A stretch of DNA of 64,000 nt from Diploscapter coronatus. Lineage: Eukaryota > Nematoda > Chromadorea > Rhabditida > Rhabditidae. Position 1 is the first letter of the stretch, and every line of letters begins with the position of its first letter. Shown here piece by piece: positions 59,220 to 64,000 of this stretch. The notes beneath the pieces were generated by a model. The model had not been told where the DNA came from. It did no database searches and saw only the letters and a list, made by a program, of their open reading frames with translations. The translations under genes and the position numbers were made by a program. The stretch spans positions 23,265,249-23,329,248 of the forward strand of contig OZ038423.1 of NCBI GenBank assembly GCA_964036155.1, in the 5' to 3' direction.

Positions 59220-62200
59220 ATTCATTCTCGGGAAGAAAGTGCTCATACTCTAAAATAACTTGGAACTTCGGCATTTTCTTACATTAGCAATAACTTTTTT
59301 CTTCTGGGAAAATTCCGCTCATTGATCACTCCCATTCCTTCCAATGCCACTCCTAATTTGACCCTTTTGTACCTCGGTACATAAGTCTGAAATAGCGTTA
59401 CTTTTTAGAGAGTCAAGTATTGTTAGAAAAGTGTGAGAAATCGCGATTTAACTTCGATTGAAATCAATTCTTAGCGGTGTCTTATTTGCTGAATCAAAAC
59501 CGTTTTGAATTTGTTCGGTCGTCATTTCGAATTGTGACTAGTATTTTCGGCAATAAAATGATATGATAAGTGGGGAGAGTGTGTGAGTAGAGCGTGCATC
59601 AGAGATTTTTTTTTTTGCAATAGGCCAAAACAACGTCAAGGAAGCGAGAACTTCGAGTTTAGCTTCAACTTACAATTGAATTTCAAGCCAAACTTCAAAA
59701 AGGTTGAAGTTCAGGTCAATCGATTCTATTAGGTCATCTAATGAGGTATTGAAATTTGAAATGCTAACATTCTCTAACTTCAATGCTATCTTTCTTTACT
59801 AGTTCTATATCAAAATATGTAAATTAGAAAATATGCATGTGTAATCTCTAAATTCTAAGAACTAATTGGATGACTCGATATTTGAAGCTTGAACTTGGCT
59901 TTTAAAGTAGATAAGGTTTGTCGAATTTTCTTAATCCCAGGTCATCCTACTCTAAAACCTACGGCAGACGGTCGTTCGGTCGGTCCACCTTCTCTATTAT
60001 TTTCACTTTTCCTCCCCTCCCATCCATAACTTTCACGCATTAGACTCTTCTCTAATCGGAACGGTGCGTGGGTAATCATCTCCAAAATCCATTATCATTT
60101 TATCACTTTCTCTTTGTTCTTTCTCCCCTTTTCCTACCTCTTTCTCTCCGTTTTCTTCCACTCTGCGCTCCTTTCTGTCTCCTCGTCCTCAGCACTATTT
60201 CGTCGGTTCGTCATGCTGGCTTCTCCACGACTTCCAATGGCATGCCAAACATACGCCCCGACGCCCTATGTCCGTGCCGTTTTAACCTTTCGGAAGCTTT
60301 CTCTTTTTTCCAACCCAACGATCTCTAATCCTCTCCAATCTGCATTATCTCTCATATCATGTCTGACTTCTTTTCCGTACCTCCCCAATTCACCCGCTAT
60401 TTCTCGCAGCAATATCTGCTTTTGGCATCTAACACTTTCTCTAACTTTCTTTTTCTCTCTAATCTCTCAAAACCCCGGTATATTTCGACGACTTTCTGTC
60501 TCTTTTGTCCGTATTTTCCATATCGATTTCTGTCGATTCCCCCAAGGGCCGATTTATGGTGGGTCGGTGTTGTAGCAAAATTCGAAATATGGAATTTATG
60601 AATGGCTTACCGAAAATCTTTTTCTCTCTTACGGTCGCGTTTTATTTCCTCTCGCTTCGAGATTTGCATCATCCATTTCTCATTTTTCATCCACCAAATC
60701 TGACGCGCGCCTCTTATTGCCAGATGGATAGTCAAAAACGCAACAACCACTTGCATTTTTTAAAATTCATTTATTATGATTCTGAATTTTCTATTTAAAA
60801 ATATTTTTATCTTCGTATATTTACTCATTTACTATGGTTTGCTAGACCTTATAATTCGCTTCAATCTTGTCTTCCTATCATATCTTTCCTTCATTGAAGC
60901 TCTGAAACCGCATGATTTTAACCTTATATTCAGAAAAGGCGTGGTCTATTATTGTTTTAATATTTTGCACGCACACGCGTGAGGAAAATCGAAGTAAAAT
61001 GCACTGTAAGAATGTAAAATGCAGCATAGCACATTTATGGTCACACCCATAAGGAGTCGTTCGTTTTGTCGCTTTGTTCTAAATTCTCTAAATCATAGAT
61101 TTTCGCGCAAAGCATTTTCCTCCTTAAAGTTCGCTTTTCAACATTTTCGACTTTCATTGATTTGATTACGTAATTGCCATTCATTCTTTTAAATTCGTGC
61201 AGAATTCTTTATTCCGGGTTTTTAGATCTTGTCTTTTAGAAATTAGGCGGTGATTAACCCATAAAGAAATTCTGTCATTTTAGACATAAAATAGGAATTT
61301 TTATTTAATTATTAGATTAGTTCTTCAAGATTTAGTCAAGTTTCTGGATTCTAGCAAAATGCATAATGGCTTGAAAATTTAGATTCTGAATGATTTTCAA
61401 ATATAGTCTAGGCATGTCCAGGACTCTCATAAGGCGTAACCTTCGACTAATTTTTATCTGTTTATCTTATCACTTGTATCAATTTTCAGGAAAAAATTCC
61501 GTCTCAGCTTGTTTTTTTTTTTACAAATTTTGCACTCATTTCTAGATTTTTTCTTCTGTAGACATCGCGATGAAAAAGGTCTCATAATATCAAAACAACA
61601 TTTGATTGCTTTTTCAAAACCGATTTCATATCACAATGATAGCTGATTTTCTGATAAGTGTTGACATTATAACATTAGTCTTTTTAGAGTTCATTCATTT
61701 TGTCTATCACCCGTTTGAAAACTCTCTTAAAATTCGCTCATTTTTATGCTAAATAGCGCTGATAAAAAATAACTAAAAACTCTAAGAAGCGTCCATTTTG
61801 AAAAAAATTGTTGATAATAATAGCGTAAAAACTGGATGAAGTTACTTTAAAAAATCAGCCTTTGCCGTTCTCACGAATTAATGCTGAAATTTGCTACGAT
61901 ACTCCATGATTGGTCAGACGATTCCAACAAATTACTATGGCACTTGGTCATTATTGTCACAATTTACAAAAAAAAAACTGATAAGCAATGAATTAAACCG
62001 ATTTGTATACCAGTTTTTATACAATAATCTTATCAAATTTCGTTCAACATTCACTTTTTACTTTTGAGTTTTGAAGGATATATCAAATTCAATTCATTAC
62101 TTTTCCTATAACATTCGTCTAAATTAGAAGCACCTCTGTCTCAAATATGCCATGTCGTATAATTTCTGCGTTTCGCACTATGCTTTATCATTTTATGATA

Positions 62201-64000
62201 GGTCAAAGATACTCCAATGATTGGAAAATATTATATTTTTTTTTCTGATAAGATCAGTCTATCAACGAAAGATTGCCGCCTTGCTTTGTTGCACTCTCGG
62301 TTGGTATTTTCTTTTATTTTTTTCTATCTACGGTGGGTCTTTCTCGCTAATTTACAAGCATTCTCTCGATATGCCTTTGTACACACGTCTTTTTGTCTTT
62401 ATTTGCATATTTTTCCTTTTCTTTGAACCGTTTCTTTTATTACTAATCAGCTTTATCACTATCGTTCTTCTCGCTTCTTTTCTGTCTCTTCGTTCTCGAC
62501 GTACTCTCGCGTTCTCGATAACTTTCCACATATGGTTTGCTTGTATAATTTGTCAATTGCCCAAGGCAGTTATTGACTCTTTTCTTTCTCTTGTCAAAGC
62601 TATTTCCGTATTTTATAACTTCTCTCCGATCTCTAAAGTAGCCGTGATATTTCCAAGTTTGAAGAGAATTTTCCGACTGTAATATTCTTCTGGGCGACCA
62701 ATTTTCTCGTGATATTATGCCTATTATTCTATCGATTTTCACAATATGAGATATCATTTATCACTATGATAATCAAATCAACTTTGATCAGCTGCTAAAG
62801 CCACGCATGAAGATCAACCTTTGACTATTAATCTTTACAGTATTCTTCAAAACTAGATTCAATCTACCATATGTTTGATGTAGACTAATATAAGTATCTT
62901 GCTCTTGAAGTTTTTATTTACTCGAACACGAAACTACAGATGTTCCAAATTGTGGCATACCTTTTCTTGAATACGCATTGTTTAGTCGAACGTTGGGGCT
63001 GAAATCGAGACTTATTCCATCAATACTTCATAAAACCTAGATTCTAATCTTTATTCCCATTAATCTGTATTCTGTCCGCACTTTTCTCGAGAATTTTTTT
63101 GTGTCGCACCTAAAAATGCCGGTCATTTTTGCAATACCTTTTATTGATGTTTACTACGTACTAATCGTCGGTGTTGAATCTCTGTCGATTAGCGCCAAAT
63201 TGGTCCATCAATGAAACCATCGCGAATCGATTGACCAACCACTGAGGCTTCGAAACAGTTTAAATCAGTTACGGTACATTTCTCACTCTATCAGTCGGGG
63301 TAATCGATAGGCTTCTTCTCAAGCGCGGTGTGGCATGCGCCGCCCGGTGTCGCTTTCATCATCATACTGCATAGATGAAGGCGTTAAACTTCTACGTTCT
63401 ATCAACTTATCGTGGTCTTGCTAGTTCGTTTCTTGATATGATACGATAAACTTACATCTTCATTGTTCTAATATTCCCAGGACTTACGATGTTTTTATCC
63501 TTTGCTATTTTGAATCCTGATATCAGGCTGTTAACATTATCGTTGTCTCTGACTTTGAATTTTCCTTTTTCTTAGTTTTTTCGTTGAGGCAACGCTAACA
63601 AATGGCAGAATCTGCCGTCATTTTTGAATAGTAGTTCCTTATGCAAATTTGACTCATCATTCCTGAAAATGCCACGAGTTTATCAATTTTCGAACCGCAT
63701 TTTTATCGCTGCTATCAAAACTATCGATGGCATTTCGATTTTTCCTGAGCGCTTACCTACTCCCATCACCTAAATGACCGCTACGCCAAACACGCTCTGA
63801 CTTCTCCTCCCGACTCTGGCATTCCTAAGGAGTACTCAGAGTAGAGACGCAGAGCGCGGGGATTCACTTCAAAATATGGTCGGGTTTTTGTGGTTTTTGC
63901 CATCGAATTCCGACGATTTTTTGACTGCCCAGCAGTTTCTGTTCGACAATTTTACGTGATTCGTGTCTGGCTCAGTTTCATTTTCGAAAGGAAAACATCC

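Larger units (their letters stand above)
55019..64000. other. 9 kb without a supported gene
   Basis: No exon chain, tRNA-like box pair or rRNA was recognised. The first few hundred bases should hold the spinster promoter. 55200-55460 is a diverged copy of the repeat at 4565-4790. 56900-60700 is pyrimidine-rich on the plus strand with recurrent CTATTTC and CTCTC motifs, the mirror image of the purine-rich patches elsewhere. The long plus-strand frames at 60.1-60.8 and 62.2-62.7 kb are Phe/Ser/Leu-rich products of this composition, not genes. Confidence 0.4.

Noticed and set aside
60114..60682. Overlapping plus-strand open frames up to 153 residues
   Set aside because: Composition is Phe/Ser/Leu-rich from CT-rich DNA, with no domain, no splice context and open frames in several registers at once.
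62221..62682. 153-residue plus-strand frame with hydrophobic stretches
   Set aside because: Hydrophobicity follows from T-rich DNA; no family resemblance, and the opposite strand is also open.
1..64000. Bacterial-type systems: CRISPR arrays, operon promoters, phage genes
   Set aside because: No direct-repeat arrays with spacers; gene structure is spliced and eukaryotic throughout.

Overview
The window looks like AT-rich nuclear DNA of a nematode. Genes are cut into many small exons. Introns mostly run GT...TTTCAG, and several start codons sit directly after an acceptor-like TTTCAG, as expected for spliced-leader trans-splicing. One gene encodes a small MSP-domain protein, a class expanded in nematodes. 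I cannot name the species. Gene models were built by hand from splice consensus, reading-frame phase and protein family resemblance. Exon boundaries are given so they can be checked.

Layout. 1-3.8 kb (minus): three tandem small genes for stand-alone CBP/p300-type zinc-finger modules, one TAZ-only and cut by the window edge, then two ZZ+TAZ paralogues. 5.3-6.7 kb (minus): an omega-class glutathione transferase. 7.3-8.4 kb (minus): an unrecognised Pro/Gln/Ser-rich protein. 8.4-12.1 kb: no convincing gene, apart from a possible decayed CXXC zinc-finger sequence. 12.1-13.0 kb (plus): MSP-domain protein, convergent with a mitochondrial asparaginyl-tRNA synthetase (13.6-16.5 kb, minus). 17.5-20.7 kb (minus): UBE3D-like HECT_2 protein, divergent across about 340 bp from the mitochondrial ribosomal protein bL36m gene (21.0-22.0 kb, plus). 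23.8-34.9 kb (minus): a 21-exon AKAP1 gene (membrane anchor, acidic region, KH, Tudor), with a possible extra 5' exon at 40.4 kb. 46.4-50.9 kb (minus): C2-domain protein, probably C2CD3/SAS-1-like. 51.4-55.0 kb (minus): Spinster-type MFS transporter, closely followed on the same strand by the C2 gene. 55-64 kb: no supported gene.

Several products point to mitochondria (AsnRS, bL36m, the outer-membrane scaffold AKAP1), but nothing shows co-regulation. The spinster and C2 genes are close and co-oriented, possibly an operon. An open frame continues past the spinster UGA, in phase with the C2 gene.

Non-coding DNA is rich in small inverted-repeat (MITE-like) elements: a hAT-type element with an intact 8-bp target duplication in a spinster intron and a decayed relative near 2.3 kb, a 336-bp foldback in an AsnRS intron, and two elements near 42 and 44 kb that share terminal sequence. 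The most unusual coding feature is the cluster of free-standing ZZ/TAZ modules without the rest of CBP/p300.
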